In this document: positions 1 to 9,499 of the stretch, piece by piece | How positions within the stretch are numbered: the first letter of the stretch is position 1 | How the letters are laid out: each line of letters opens with the position of its first letter | From: Shewanella basaltis | GTDB taxonomy: Bacteria; Pseudomonadota; Gammaproteobacteria; Enterobacterales; Shewanellaceae | DNA: 64,000 nucleotides | Direction of reading: 5' to 3' | NCBI RefSeq assembly: GCF_023283885.1 | Contig: NZ_JAKILA010000021.1 | Location: 1-64,000 of the forward strand | Position numbers and translations under genes: made by a program | The notes under the pieces: model-generated | Seen by the model: the letters and a program-made list of their open reading frames with translations, nothing else | What the model was told of the DNA's origin: nothing | The model's database searches: none

Positions 1-105
1 GTCAATTCGCCTTGTTAGCAGAACAAATGACAAGCTTGAAAGTGAGAATGGGTAACATGTTGATTTTAAATAGTATAAGTTCATCCCTTATCCCGAGCTC
101 AGGTT
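1..105 (+). mobile_element. Right arm of an F1 miniature inverted-repeat element, cut by the window start
   Basis: These 105 bases match the last 105 bases of the complete element at 24594-24990 almost base for base (I see two differences) and end in the same terminal inverted repeat, TTATCCCGAGCTCAGGTT. The next four bases, AAGT at 106-109, would be the target duplication, but the left end lies outside the window, so this cannot be confirmed. The element has no coding capacity. It lies downstream of pldA, beyond that gene's terminator. Confidence 0.85.
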
Positions 106-135
106 AAGTAACCTCGTGTTGCTTTAATAGCCAAT

Positions 136-163
136 AAAAAGGTGACCAGTTGGTCACCTTTTT
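136..163. terminator. Hairpin terminator after pldA
   Basis: A 12-bp perfect stem (AAAAAGGTGACC paired with GGTCACCTTTTT) has a four-base loop AGTT. It lies 11 bases past the stop codon of the minus-strand pldA. Runs of A and T on the two flanks would let it work in both directions. Confidence 0.8.
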
Positions 164-174
164 ACATGTTCCAA

Positions 175-1062
175 TTACAGAATGTCATTTAACGCAATAC
201 CAATACCAATACGTTGGTTATGATGGTTGTAGTCAATAAGGCTTTCGCCGTAGCCATTAAAGTATTGGGTATACACACGCAAGTTACCGATAACCGGATA
301 GCTCCAGGTAAACTCTACTGCACCACGATTGGGTGACTGGAGGTTGTTTCGCACTAACATCGTAAAGCGATGCTCATCTAATCCATAAACGCCAGTGAGT
401 TCAAAATTACCCATATAGTCGTTAATATCTGGGTTGTCGTCGCCATCGGCTGAATTAGGCATTTCTTTCTCGTCTTCGGGAATACGCCACCATACTTTTA
501 ATCCTAGCGCGAATGGGCCTTTATCAAATACGGCACTGCCGTAAATGCGGTTCCAACTGCGAGATAATTCTGTCGTTTGGCCGTTCGATTGATGCACTAA
601 GCCAAATCCTAAAAATGAGTTGGTAAAGCCACCAATTTTCCAATCGTTGTTAAATAGCATAAACACTTCTGGTTCATGGTTGGTTTCACGAAACGGTGAT
701 GACGCGTCTTGGTTGTAGACTTGCCAATAAGACTGATTAGTATAAGCAAAGAATAAATGGCCGTTATCGCCAAAAACGTTGTACCACACCGGAAATTTAA
801 AACTGATTTGGAATTTGGCTTCTAATTTATCAATATCGATATCGTCGTCTGGGTATCTGGCTTCAAACGGAGAAGGATTGGTTCGGGTTTGGTAAGTGAC
901 TGGCAGTAAATAGTTGGCCTTGTGGGGCGTGAGCACAAAAGGCTTTTCTGAGGTTGCGAGCTCTTCTTTTACGCGTTCTTCTACTAGTGAATCTTCAGCT
1001 AATGTACTGTTGATACTCCCTAGCATTAACAGTGACATTCCAAGGTATTGAGTGATTTTCAT
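175..1062 (-). CDS. pldA: Outer-membrane phospholipase A (OMPLA)
   Basis: A calcium-dependent outer-membrane phospholipase that hydrolyses acyl chains of phospholipids that reach the outer leaflet. The start at 1062 gives a clean signal peptide (MKITQYLGMSLLMLG, cleavage near the TLA at residues 20-22); an upstream in-frame extension to 1122 would bury it. The catalytic set is visible: His157 and Ser159 in HQSNG, and Asn171 in SRSWN. The 12-residue spacing from Ser to Asn equals that between Ser144 and Asn156 of E. coli OMPLA. The length of 295 residues is normal, and the protein ends in alternating beta-strand segments. It is transcribed alone toward a hairpin terminator and is divergent from the sulfate-assimilation genes. 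Function is assigned with high confidence from the catalytic motif. Confidence 0.93.
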   Translation of the reverse strand: MKITQYLGMSLLMLGSINSTLAEDSLVEERVKEELATSEKPFVLTPHKANYLLPVTYQTRTNPSPFEARYPDDDIDIDKLEAKFQISFKFPVWYNVFGDNGHLFFAYTNQSYWQVYNQDASSPFRETNHEPEVFMLFNNDWKIGGFTNSFLGFGLVHQSNGQTTELSRSWNRIYGSAVFDKGPFALGLKVWWRIPEDEKEMPNSADGDDNPDINDYMGNFELTGVYGLDEHRFTMLVRNNLQSPNRGAVEFTWSYPVIGNLRVYTQYFNGYGESLIDYNHHNQRIGIGIALNDIL

Positions 1063-1308
1063 CGTTGCATTATCCATTAGCAAAATTATCAGTTTGAATT
1101 CTTTGGCACACATTGTTATCAATTGTGCACCTTTTGTCGAACAAACTGCAAAATTGTCTGTTTTGCCGTTCAGGTTTGTCTGTGAATTACCTAATCGCCA
1201 AATAATCTTTATATTCTTTTTAGTTATAAAAACTAACTTTTTACTATTGTATATGGAATATGTAAACCGTTATATTTGATCCTAGTAAATTATCTTGAGG
1301 TAAATGTG

Positions 1309-2124
1309 ATGGAATTAGTATCGATGCCGGGTCAAAAAGCCAAAGGCAAAGTATGGTTAGTTGGCGCAGGTCCTGGTGACGTTGAGCTATTAACCCTAAA
1401 AGCCTATCGCATTCTTAAACACGCTGACGCAGTGCTATATGACGCATTAGTGAGCCAGGATATTTTAGATCTTATTCCGAACAGCGCTGAAAAAATCGCA
1501 GTGGGCAAACGTGCGGGCAAACACAGCGCTGCTCAAGATGACATTAATCAACTGTTAGTGACCAAAGCGTATACCCGCAAAAATGTGGTGCGCTTAAAAG
1601 GTGGTGACCCGTTTATTTTTGGCCGTGGCGGTGAAGAGCTACAAACCTTAGTCGCCTCAGGCATCGCCTTTGAAGTTGTCCCCGGCATTACCGCGGCTAG
1701 TGGCACATCGGCCTATGCGGGTATTCCGCTGACGCATCGTGATTATGCCCAAGGTGTAACGTTTATTACAGGGCATTGCCAGTTAGCCAGTCGCCCAATG
1801 GATTGGCAAGGTTATGCCAACCCCAATAACACGTTAGTGGTTTATATGGGGATTTTAAATGCCAACGTTATCAGTGACGGACTGATTAATGCAGGAAGAA
1901 GTGCCGATACTCCTGTTGCTATTGTGTCAAAAGCGACGACATCATCGCAACAGCGCTTTATGGGTAAGTTAGGCGAACTTGCGCAGTTAGCCGCAGACCC
2001 CGCATTACAAATGCCAGCATTAATGATTATTGGCGAAGTGGTTGAGCTTGCAGACAGCTTAAACTGGTTTGAGCCCAACACAGTACAACAAGCAACCGAT
2101 TTAGACGCAGCTAAAGCGCTGTAG
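1309..2124 (+). CDS. cobA: Uroporphyrinogen-III C-methyltransferase (SUMT)
   Basis: This enzyme methylates uroporphyrinogen III twice with S-adenosylmethionine to give precorrin-2, the first step toward sirohaem, the cofactor of sulfite and nitrite reductases. The motifs VGAGPGDVELLT near the N-terminus, GGDPFIFGRGGEE around residue 95 and VPGITAASGTSAYAGIP are those of the family. It is the free-standing form, lacking the N-terminal dehydrogenase/ferrochelatase part of CysG. I chose the ATG at 1309 because TTGAGGTA lies seven bases before it; the frame is open back to a TTG at 1276 without a comparable ribosome binding site. It leads a run with cysD, cysN, the transporter and cysC, so its likely job is sirohaem supply for sulfate assimilation. 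Confidence 0.92.
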   Translation: MELVSMPGQKAKGKVWLVGAGPGDVELLTLKAYRILKHADAVLYDALVSQDILDLIPNSAEKIAVGKRAGKHSAAQDDINQLLVTKAYTRKNVVRLKGGDPFIFGRGGEELQTLVASGIAFEVVPGITAASGTSAYAGIPLTHRDYAQGVTFITGHCQLASRPMDWQGYANPNNTLVVYMGILNANVISDGLINAGRSADTPVAIVSKATTSSQQRFMGKLGELAQLAADPALQMPALMIIGEVVELADSLNWFEPNTVQQATDLDAAKAL

Positions 2125-2178
2125 TGACCAAAAATTAACCCGCTGTGTAAACAGCATATTAGGTAATGGAGAATTATC

Positions 2179-3087
2179 ATGGCAGGCCGTTCGTTAAGCC
2201 ATTTACAACAACTGGAAGCAGAAAGCATCCAGATCATCCGCGAAGTTGCCGCCGAGTTTGATAACCCTGTCATGATGTATTCGATAGGTAAAGACTCATC
2301 GGTGATGCTGCATCTTGCACGCAAAGCGTTTTATCCAGGAAAAATTCCATTCCCGTTATTGCATGTAGATACCGGTTGGAAATTTAAAGAGATGATCGCT
2401 TTTCGTGATGCCCAAGCAAAAGCATTTGGATTTGAGTTATTGACTCATACCAATCAAGAAGGGGTAGAGCAAGGTGTTGGCCCGTTTACCCATGGCAGTG
2501 CCAAACATACTGATATCATGAAAACTCAGTCTTTAAAGCAAGCATTAAACAAGTATGGTTTTGATGCCGCTTTTGGTGGTGCTCGTCGCGATGAAGAAAA
2601 GTCTCGTGCCAAAGAGCGAGTGTATTCGTTCCGTGATAAACACCATCGTTGGGACCCAAAAAATCAACGTCCTGAATTATGGCGTACCTATAACGGTGCA
2701 GTAAACAAAGGTGAGAGCATCCGTGTATTCCCGTTGTCAAACTGGACTGAATTGGATATTTGGCAATATATCTACCAAGAAAATATTGAAATAGTACCGT
2801 TATATTTTGCCGCCCCTCGCACTGTTGTGAATAAAGGCGGACAACTCATCATGAAAGATGACGACCGCATGCCAGTCGAAGAAGGTGATGTCGTGTCTGT
2901 TGAGCGCGTGCGTTTTAGAACTTTAGGGTGTTACCCATTAACGGCAGCGATGCCGTCTGAAGCAGACACGCTAGAAAAAATTATTGAAGAAATGTTGCTT
3001 ACTCGCTCAAGTGAACGACAAGGTCGCTTAATCGACTCTGATCAAAGTGCGTCGATGGAGCACAAAAAGCGCCAAGGTTATTTCTAA
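2179..3087 (+). CDS. cysD: Sulfate adenylyltransferase subunit 2
   Basis: The catalytic subunit of ATP sulfurylase, which forms adenosine 5'-phosphosulfate from ATP and sulfate; CysN powers it by GTP hydrolysis. The PP-loop of N-type ATP pyrophosphatases is visible as [11 protein letters not shown] around residues 34-44, followed by HVDTGWKF and [16 protein letters not shown]. The length of 302 residues matches E. coli CysD, and the C-terminus KKRQGYF is typical. A GGAG sits eight bases before the ATG. It lies 54 bases after the SUMT gene and 48 bases before cysN on the same strand, which suggests one operon. Confidence 0.96.
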   Translation: MAGRSLSHLQQLEAESIQIIREVAAEFDNPVMMYSIGKDSSVMLHLARKAFYPGKIPFPLLHVDTGWKFKEMIAFRDAQAKAFGFELLTHTNQEGVEQGVGPFTHGSAKHTDIMKTQSLKQALNKYGFDAAFGGARRDEEKSRAKERVYSFRDKHHRWDPKNQRPELWRTYNGAVNKGESIRVFPLSNWTELDIWQYIYQENIEIVPLYFAAPRTVVNKGGQLIMKDDDRMPVEEGDVVSVERVRFRTLGCYPLTAAMPSEADTLEKIIEEMLLTRSSERQGRLIDSDQSASMEHKKRQGYF

Positions 3088-3135
3088 TTAACCCCGCGGG
3101 CAACGCCAATAGACTTAATTTGAGTGAGAGAGACA

Positions 3136-4578
3136 ATGGATAAAGCAACAGCAAATACTGACCGCATGGCAGCAGAGATCCAGCTGCACGGCGTAAAAGA
3201 ATACCTAGCCTTACAACAAAACAAAGGCCTATTACGATTTTTAACCTGTGGTAGTGTTGATGATGGTAAAAGTACCTTAATTGGTCGTTTATTACATGAC
3301 AGTGCCCAAATTTACGAAGACCAATTAGCCAGCTTAAAAAATGATAGCGCTAAAATGGGCACTACGGGTGAAGCTATCGATTTAGCGTTATTAGTTGATG
3401 GCCTGCAAGCTGAACGTGAGCAAGGCATTACTATTGATGTGGCTTATCGTTACTTTTCTAGTGAAAAGCGTAAGTTTATTATTTCTGATACACCAGGCCA
3501 TGAGCAGTATACCCGTAACATGGCAACAGGTGCGTCGACATGTGACCTAGCCGTTATTTTGGTTGATGCACGTTACGGCGTACAAACCCAAACTAAACGT
3601 CACGCGTTTATTGCCTCACTTCTTGGTTTGCGTCACTTTGTTGTTGCGGTGAACAAGATGGATCTCGTCGGTTTTGATCAAACTGTGTTTGATAAAATAC
3701 AGGCTGATTTTGCGGATTTCGTAAAAGATTTTGGCGACTTAGATATTCACTTTGTGCCTTTATCAGCATTAAATGGCGACAACGTGGTTAATCGCAGTAC
3801 GCAGTGTGATTGGTATCAAGGCAGCACATTACTCGAGCTATTAGAAACCATTGATACTCAGCGTGAACTCAGTGAGTTACCGGCGCGTTTCCCGGTACAG
3901 TATGTGTTACGCCCTAATCTCGACTTTCGTGGGTTTTCAGGCACGTTAGCATCAGGTGTGCTTGATGTAGGCGATGAAGTGGTGGCACTTCCTTCAGGTA
4001 AGCGCAGTAAGATTGAACGCATAGTGACATTTGATGGTGATTTGCAAGAAGCCGTAGCAGGCCAAGCTGTGACCATTACCCTTGAAGATGAAATTGATAT
4101 TTCTCGTGGTGATTTGTTAGCGAAACCCGATAGCGCTCCAGAAATAGCTAATCATATTGTGGCAGACTTAGTGTGGATGGATGAAAAGCCATTACAAATC
4201 GGTCAGTTATACGATGTAAAGGTGGCGGGCAAAAAGACCCAAGCTGTTGTGAGTGAAATCGAATACGTAACCGATGTGAATACTCTTGAGCGCAGTGCTG
4301 CGACTACGCTGAGCTTAAATACCATTGCACGGGTTAAGCTAGATTTAACTGAGTCAATTGTATTAGATGCCTATAGCTTAGTGCGTGACACCGGCGGAAT
4401 GATTTTAATTGATCGTTTATCAAATGCGACTGTAGCAGCTGTAATGGTGGTGAGTGGTCATCAAGGTGACAAGCAAACTAACACTGAGTTTAGTGCATTT
4501 GAAATTGAGTTTAATGCGTTAATTCGTAAGCATTATCCTCACTGGAATGCTCGTGATATTAGCATACTTGGAAAATAA
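3136..4578 (+). CDS. cysN: Sulfate adenylyltransferase subunit 1, GTPase
   Basis: An elongation-factor-like GTPase subunit of ATP sulfurylase. The G motifs are clear: GSVDDGKST (P-loop), DTPGHEQY and NKMD, followed by beta-barrel domains like those of EF-Tu (roughly residues 235-480). I start at the ATG at 3136, preceded by GAGAGAGAC, rather than the GTG at 3124, which would overlap that purine-rich site. There is no fused APS kinase domain; a separate cysC lies downstream. The next gene begins three bases after the stop codon, so translation of the transporter is probably coupled to cysN. Confidence 0.96.
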   Translation: MDKATANTDRMAAEIQLHGVKEYLALQQNKGLLRFLTCGSVDDGKSTLIGRLLHDSAQIYEDQLASLKNDSAKMGTTGEAIDLALLVDGLQAEREQGITIDVAYRYFSSEKRKFIISDTPGHEQYTRNMATGASTCDLAVILVDARYGVQTQTKRHAFIASLLGLRHFVVAVNKMDLVGFDQTVFDKIQADFADFVKDFGDLDIHFVPLSALNGDNVVNRSTQCDWYQGSTLLELLETIDTQRELSELPARFPVQYVLRPNLDFRGFSGTLASGVLDVGDEVVALPSGKRSKIERIVTFDGDLQEAVAGQAVTITLEDEIDISRGDLLAKPDSAPEIANHIVADLVWMDEKPLQIGQLYDVKVAGKKTQAVVSEIEYVTDVNTLERSAATTLSLNTIARVKLDLTESIVLDAYSLVRDTGGMILIDRLSNATVAAVMVVSGHQGDKQTNTEFSAFEIEFNALIRKHYPHWNARDISILGK

Positions 4579-4581
4579 ATC

Positions 4582-6306
4582 ATGAGCGAAATATGGTTGT
4601 TAGCGCTGGTATTGTTAGCATTGGTTGGTGGATTAGTTGCAGGTTTTGCTTCACCAGCCGCCATGTTTTTTTTCGCTTCTTTGTTGTGTTATATGCTCGG
4701 ATTAGTCGAGCTAAGTCCATTGTTAGTTAATTTTACTAACAATGGACTAATAACCTTGGTATTGATTGTACTTGCTGCTACTGCGTTAGAGAAAACCTCT
4801 TTGTTAGGTAAGCTCAGCCAAGTAATTGGTAAAGGATCTTTGTTTACGACGCTTGCTAAGTTGGGAATATCGACCGCATTATTATCATCATTTACTAATA
4901 ATACTGCGGTGGTCGCATCTATGATTAGTGTTGTGCGCCGTAACCAAGCGCATGCACCTTCTAAGTTGCTGTTACCATTAAATTATGCCGCTATTTTAGG
5001 TGGGACATTAACCTTAATCGGCACCTCGACTAACTTGATTGTTAATTCGTTTGTTGAAAACGCAGGGCTAAAGCCCCTTGGTTTTTTTGAGTTTTCTGTT
5101 GTGGGTGCGTTAGTGGTATTGGGTGGATTGGTTTTATTAACCATTTTAGCTAATTTTGTGCCGGATAGACGTGAAGAATCGGAAGATGAATCACTGCCTT
5201 ATTTACTAGAAGCGCATGTGGCTAAAACATCAAGTTTAGTGGGTAAAAGCGTGATAGATAATCGCTTACGTGCACTAAAAAAACTCTATTTGGTTGAATT
5301 AGAACGTAGTGGCATTCGTATTTGCCCAGTGCCACCACAAATGGTGTTACAAGCCGATGATGTGCTGCGATTTAGTGGTGCTGTAGAGTCTGTTGAGTTA
5401 CTGCATCAATTTGATGGTTTAGAGTGGTTTGGCAAGCAACACGCAAAAGGTCAAAACTTGGTTGAAGCCGTGCTAGCCCCGTCATCAAGTTTAGTGGGCA
5501 CCACGTTAAAAGACTCTCGATTTCGTGAAGAGTATGATGCCGCCGTCATGGCGATTCGCCGTGGAAATATGCCGCTAAAAGGTGGCCTTGGCGATATCGT
5601 GTTGCAGCCAGGAGATGTATTACTGCTTACCCCCGGAGATCGTTTTTCAAAATGCCCAAATTTAAGCAGTGATTTTGCAGCAATTAGCGGTTTAGATCTC
5701 AATGTACGCCTAGATGAAAAGCGCGGGACATGGGTGTTAGCGGGTTTTGCGTTAACCATTTTAGCCAGTATTTTTGAATTACTCCCTTTAGCTAAAGGAT
5801 TAGTGTTATTGCTGCTTAGTTATGTGGCGATTGGCGCGGTGTCCTTAACTGAGCTTAAGCGCCGATTCCCGTTAGAATTGGTGATTATAGTGGGTAGTGC
5901 CTTAGGCTTGGCCAATTTAATGGTGACGACTGGTTTAGCAGATCAGATGGCACAAAGCTTATTAAGTCTGTTTGATGGTTATGGTGTGTTTGCTGCCTTT
6001 GTTGGCGTTTATTTTATCACGTTGATTGTGACTGAGTTGATCACTAATAATGCCGCCGCCGCGTTAGCGTTCCCGGTTGCTTATGCAGTCGCGACAAGTT
6101 TTGGCGTTGATCCTCGTCCATTTATTATGGCTGTGGTGTTTGGTGCAAGTGCGAGCTTTATTTCTCCTTACGGTTATCAAACTAACCTTATGGTATACAA
6201 CGCGGGTAACTATAAATTAAGCGACTTTGTTCGTTTAGGTTTACCGTTATCCATTTTGTATTCAGTCATAGTATTAATGGCCGTACCGTATTTTTTCCCG
6301 TTTTAG
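4582..6306 (+). CDS. DASS (SLC13) family anion transporter with two TrkA-C domains, probable sulfate importer
   Basis: A polytopic membrane protein of 574 residues. The two halves carry the paired substrate/sodium motifs of the divalent anion:Na+ symporter family (FTNNTAVV and GTSTNLIVN in the first half, ITNNAAAA in the second). Between them, about residues 205-370, lie two cytoplasmic TrkA-C (RCK_C) domains, seen as two copies of the pattern SSLVG...LQADDVL / LQPGDVL. Location between cysN and cysC, three bases after cysN, makes sulfate the likely substrate; that is inference from context. No CysPTWA sulfate ABC system is in the window. RCK_C domains in other carriers bind small ligands and may gate this one. 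Confidence 0.85.
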   Translation: MSEIWLLALVLLALVGGLVAGFASPAAMFFFASLLCYMLGLVELSPLLVNFTNNGLITLVLIVLAATALEKTSLLGKLSQVIGKGSLFTTLAKLGISTALLSSFTNNTAVVASMISVVRRNQAHAPSKLLLPLNYAAILGGTLTLIGTSTNLIVNSFVENAGLKPLGFFEFSVVGALVVLGGLVLLTILANFVPDRREESEDESLPYLLEAHVAKTSSLVGKSVIDNRLRALKKLYLVELERSGIRICPVPPQMVLQADDVLRFSGAVESVELLHQFDGLEWFGKQHAKGQNLVEAVLAPSSSLVGTTLKDSRFREEYDAAVMAIRRGNMPLKGGLGDIVLQPGDVLLLTPGDRFSKCPNLSSDFAAISGLDLNVRLDEKRGTWVLAGFALTILASIFELLPLAKGLVLLLLSYVAIGAVSLTELKRRFPLELVIIVGSALGLANLMVTTGLADQMAQSLLSLFDGYGVFAAFVGVYFITLIVTELITNNAAAALAFPVAYAVATSFGVDPRPFIMAVVFGASASFISPYGYQTNLMVYNAGNYKLSDFVRLGLPLSILYSVIVLMAVPYFFPF

Positions 6307-6350
6307 TATGAGTTTAATGCGGTGTGTATTGCCGTAAATCAGGAGCTGTT

Positions 6351-6974
6351 ATGAGCAATATTGTTTGGCATCAACATTCTATAGACCAAGCTGCCCGAGG
6401 GGCACAAAAAGGCCAAAATCCAGTGTTGTTATGGTTTACTGGTTTGTCTGGATCAGGCAAGTCAACGCTTGCTGGCGCCTTAGAGAGAGCGTTATTTGAG
6501 CATGGCTTTCATACTTATTTGTTAGACGGTGATAACGTTCGTCATGGTTTATGTAAGGATCTAGGCTTTAGTCTCGAAGACCGTGATGAAAACTTACGTC
6601 GTGTCGGCGAAGTGGCTAAATTGATGGTGGACTCTGGTTTAGTGGTACTGTCGGCATTTATTTCACCAACCCGTGAAGAGCGTGATCGGGTTCGTGCTTT
6701 ATTTCCACAAGGTCAATTTATCGAAGTGCACGTTTCTACGCCATTAAGTGTGTGTGAATCGCGTGATCCTAAAGGATTGTACGCAAAAGCACGTAAAGGC
6801 GAGATAGCTAACTTTACTGGTATTTCATCACCATACGAGGTGCCAGAGTCAGCTGAGTTAACCATAGACACCAGTAAAGGTGACCTTGAGACTCAAGTAA
6901 ATGGTTTATTAGCTTATTTAAAAGCCATTGAGGTATTAAATCCTCCTAGGCAAATTGCCGGTGCGGGTATTTAA
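6351..6974 (+). CDS. cysC: Adenylylsulfate kinase (APS kinase)
   Basis: Phosphorylates APS to PAPS, the activated sulfate used by PAPS reductase. The Walker A loop GLSGSGKST is near residue 34, followed by [10 protein letters not shown] (APS binding), [16 protein letters not shown] and [10 protein letters not shown]. At 207 residues it has the usual length. The ATG at 6351 has AGGAG six bases upstream; the frame extends to 6324 without such a site. It is the last gene of the cluster and is followed after 28 bases by a strong hairpin terminator. Confidence 0.95.
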   Translation: MSNIVWHQHSIDQAARGAQKGQNPVLLWFTGLSGSGKSTLAGALERALFEHGFHTYLLDGDNVRHGLCKDLGFSLEDRDENLRRVGEVAKLMVDSGLVVLSAFISPTREERDRVRALFPQGQFIEVHVSTPLSVCESRDPKGLYAKARKGEIANFTGISSPYEVPESAELTIDTSKGDLETQVNGLLAYLKAIEVLNPPRQIAGAGI

Positions 6975-7002
6975 GGTTTAATGCGGCCTTAGTCGTAGCA
7001 AT

Positions 7003-7036
7003 AAAAGGCTGATATTTGATTAAATATCAGCCTTTT
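7003..7036. terminator. Bidirectional terminator between cysC and the FliB-like gene
   Basis: A perfect 15-bp stem (AAAAGGCTGATATTT with AAATATCAGCCTTTT, loop GATT) lies between two convergent genes, with A and T tracts at its ends. Confidence 0.9.
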
Positions 7037-7067
7037 ATTATTTTTACATGTATCAGTAGCAGGCCTA

Positions 7068-8246
7068 TTATGAGGTTTTAATTAAGCTCATAGATGCTGG
7101 GAGTGTTGTGAGGTTATATTCCGTTAAGATATCTTGTATACGCTCGCTGAATTTGGGTTTATGTTGCCTTACAACATGATAAACCTGAAAGCACTTAATT
7201 ATATCATCTTGCGTTAATACTTTTTTGTTGTGGTATAAGGCACTGAGATAGCATCTGACCATAAAACAATCAATTACCAGTTGCTGAAAAACCTGCTCTG
7301 GGTTTTGCTCACTATGCATTGGAAAGTGATTATGGAACATGGAATAAAGTAAAAACTTAGTGAATATTTCATCAAAGTTGGCCACTTGTTTTTCGATCAT
7401 TTCATTCCAAGTCGCGTTGATTGTTTCAATAGAGTAGTTATTTTCTTCATTACACAATGAGTTTACCGCGTCATTAATTGACATAAAACGAGGTCTTGTA
7501 CTTCTTGAATGCATAGTGCATAACGCATCATGAATAGCGACAAACGTGTGGGTCTGAGATAATTCTGAATATGGAATCGTATCCAGTTGTTGTGAAACCA
7601 TTCCTAATTGAGCCATGTGGGTGAGTTGTTGGTATCGATTATCAAGTTGTTCAATTTTGACTTTGTTGTTTTTTACTTCGTGACTTGTTTTAATTAATAA
7701 ACCGATGGTAAAAATCGCTTCTTGCCAATGTAAGCCTGAATTTAATAATAAATCTAGACTGTATTCATATGATTTTTCTAACCAGGCTGGGCTGGGAGGA
7801 ATCGCAGTTTTATTACCACTAGCATTTGCTGCAAACTGGAATGCTTCATCTTCAAATAAAACGATCCGAGTGACTTCTGGACAGGATAAATACAGGCTGT
7901 TGTATTTGTCTGGCCCAATAAATTGATCTCTTTTGGGGTAGGTTTTACAGGTGTGACTGAGAGCATCGACTCCGGCTTTAGCATGAATGTTGCAGAGTTT
8001 TTGTGGATTTAAAAATGGGCATCCACCGTTTTCATCTAATTTAATTACTGCCCATTCTGATTCACTGTCTTTTGTTTCGTGTAATGCAAAGGAAGCGATT
8101 TCTGCCAAGTATTTATTTGATAATGTTTTTTTATAACTCTGCTTATCAAATGTAATCATCCAATCGTTACAACAGCTGTCGGGACACTGTTCACCAATAC
8201 AGTTAAATAAAGAAGTATATCCAGGCTTTATAATGAGATTTTCCAT
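7068..8246 (-). CDS. fliB: FliB-like lysine-N-methylase
   Basis: Resembles FliB, which methylates lysine side chains of flagellin. The N-terminus has a dense cysteine cluster (Cys16, Cys21, Cys25 and Cys26 in NCIGEQCPDSCC), followed by NGGCPFLNPQKLCNIH, SHTCKTYPKR and LYLSCPE. This arrangement is typical of the FliB/YkgJ-type proteins and probably binds a metal or iron-sulfur centre. The protein is 392 residues long, near the family norm. I prefer the ATG at 8246, with AAGAG upstream, to the GTG two codons earlier at 8252. No flagellar gene lies within the window, so the substrate here is uncertain. It could be flagellin encoded elsewhere or another surface protein. Confidence 0.8.
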   Translation of the reverse strand: MENLIIKPGYTSLFNCIGEQCPDSCCNDWMITFDKQSYKKTLSNKYLAEIASFALHETKDSESEWAVIKLDENGGCPFLNPQKLCNIHAKAGVDALSHTCKTYPKRDQFIGPDKYNSLYLSCPEVTRIVLFEDEAFQFAANASGNKTAIPPSPAWLEKSYEYSLDLLLNSGLHWQEAIFTIGLLIKTSHEVKNNKVKIEQLDNRYQQLTHMAQLGMVSQQLDTIPYSELSQTHTFVAIHDALCTMHSRSTRPRFMSINDAVNSLCNEENNYSIETINATWNEMIEKQVANFDEIFTKFLLYSMFHNHFPMHSEQNPEQVFQQLVIDCFMVRCYLSALYHNKKVLTQDDIIKCFQVYHVVRQHKPKFSERIQDILTEYNLTTLPASMSLIKTS

Positions 8247-8292
8247 ATCCACTCTTTTATATTATTTTACATGTTATAGGTCATTGTGAAGT

Positions 8293-9474
8293 TTATACCA
8301 ATACTTTCTTGAGTACTCTTTGCCAGTTTCCGCCCATAAAACGATCGCGGTCAGATGATTTAAAGCGCGCTTTTTTGAGGGCGTCATCAATGCGGCTCAT
8401 GCGGTCTATGTGGTTAAGCTCAGGGATAACAACATGCTTAGGCACTACGTCAAACCCTAATACGTTTTTACTTTGCAGGCTGTGCCACCAGTCAAGGTAC
8501 TCTTTAACCCCTTCGCTGTTATTGTTATTGAGTGCTAATAGATTTTCTTGGCCGCGCAGAGGGAAGTCGTTGGCAACTGCGGCGCAGTCAACGCCACCGA
8601 CTCTGGCCACGTATTCTATCTGTTTTATATAATCTTCAATGGTGGGGGGGGCATTGTTGGTGAGCCAAAAACTCATCATAAATACCCCAAAAACACCACC
8701 TGTATCGGCTACTGCTCTGATTACGTCATCTGATGAACAGCGCGCATGGTTGACAAAGTGTCTGGCTGCGCCATGACTCAGTACGATTGGAGATTGACTT
8801 GCCTTAGCGGTATCAAGCGCGGTTTGTTCGCTTGAGTGACTCACATCGATGAGAATATTTTTTTGATTAAGCGCTGCGATGAGCTCACGACCAGCATCAG
8901 TAAGAGGCTTATTGACACCCTGGTTGCCATTGTTGTCTAGTGCACCACCTGCGAAACGATTGCCGTAGTGATGGGTGAGTTGTAACACCCGCAATCCGTG
9001 CTGATGCAGAGAGTCGAGTTGTGGCCAGAGTGAAGGCTTACCCTTTGTGACAATAGCGTCGGCTTCGACACAATCAGCACCCTGAATTTGAAAATATACC
9101 GCCGTGCGTTGTTGTGCCCGAGCGTTATCGATATCAGCCCCCGTAAGGCCTTGTAAATAAACCTCTGGATTGTCGGTAACGGTTTTGGCTGCTTGTTGAA
9201 TGCTGTTAAAGCACGCTTTGTAGGTGCGTTTATAATTTTTAGTGCCATCGCTTTGTTCGATAGTTTCAATGGCGGAAATATCGGCGATAAACGCATCGAG
9301 TTTGGAGGCTTTAACATCATTGATGTCGTTAGGCAGAAATGACAGTCCGTCAACATAAAGGCGGCGAGATTTGGCAGCCCAGGCAGGAAGCGTACAAAAT
9401 GGGCTTAATAATGTGGCTGCTCCAAGGCCTTTTATAATGTGGCGGCGTGTTGGGTTGCAGACTTTTAGGGGCAT
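8293..9474 (-). CDS. M19 membrane-dipeptidase family protein, Tat-exported, probably altered metal site
   Basis: A renal-dipeptidase-like fold. The N-terminus TRRHIIKGLGAATLL is a twin-arginine signal, ending near PAWA. Family motifs in the second half are present: LTHHYGN, the His in IDVSHSSEQT and the His in VLSHGAARHF, which correspond to the two later zinc-binding histidines. However, the first metal motif, normally His-x-Asp in DGHxDLP, reads DGLSFLPN here. The bridging glutamate segment, normally (V)EGG, reads IQGAD. A typical SDFDG motif is ANDF. Loss of these ligands suggests it may not be a classical binuclear dipeptidase. The ATG has AAGGA seven bases upstream. It lies 25 bases after csdE on the same strand and may be co-transcribed with it. 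Confidence 0.8.
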   Translation of the reverse strand: MPLKVCNPTRRHIIKGLGAATLLSPFCTLPAWAAKSRRLYVDGLSFLPNDINDVKASKLDAFIADISAIETIEQSDGTKNYKRTYKACFNSIQQAAKTVTDNPEVYLQGLTGADIDNARAQQRTAVYFQIQGADCVEADAIVTKGKPSLWPQLDSLHQHGLRVLQLTHHYGNRFAGGALDNNGNQGVNKPLTDAGRELIAALNQKNILIDVSHSSEQTALDTAKASQSPIVLSHGAARHFVNHARCSSDDVIRAVADTGGVFGVFMMSFWLTNNAPPTIEDYIKQIEYVARVGGVDCAAVANDFPLRGQENLLALNNNNSEGVKEYLDWWHSLQSKNVLGFDVVPKHVVIPELNHIDRMSRIDDALKKARFKSSDRDRFMGGNWQRVLKKVLV

Positions 9475-9499
9475 TATTATTCCTTAAATTTGCTGGGCA

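Noticed and set aside
1052-1279. Open frame between pldA and the SUMT gene
   Set aside because: It overlaps the start of pldA on the other strand, has no ribosome site and resembles no protein.
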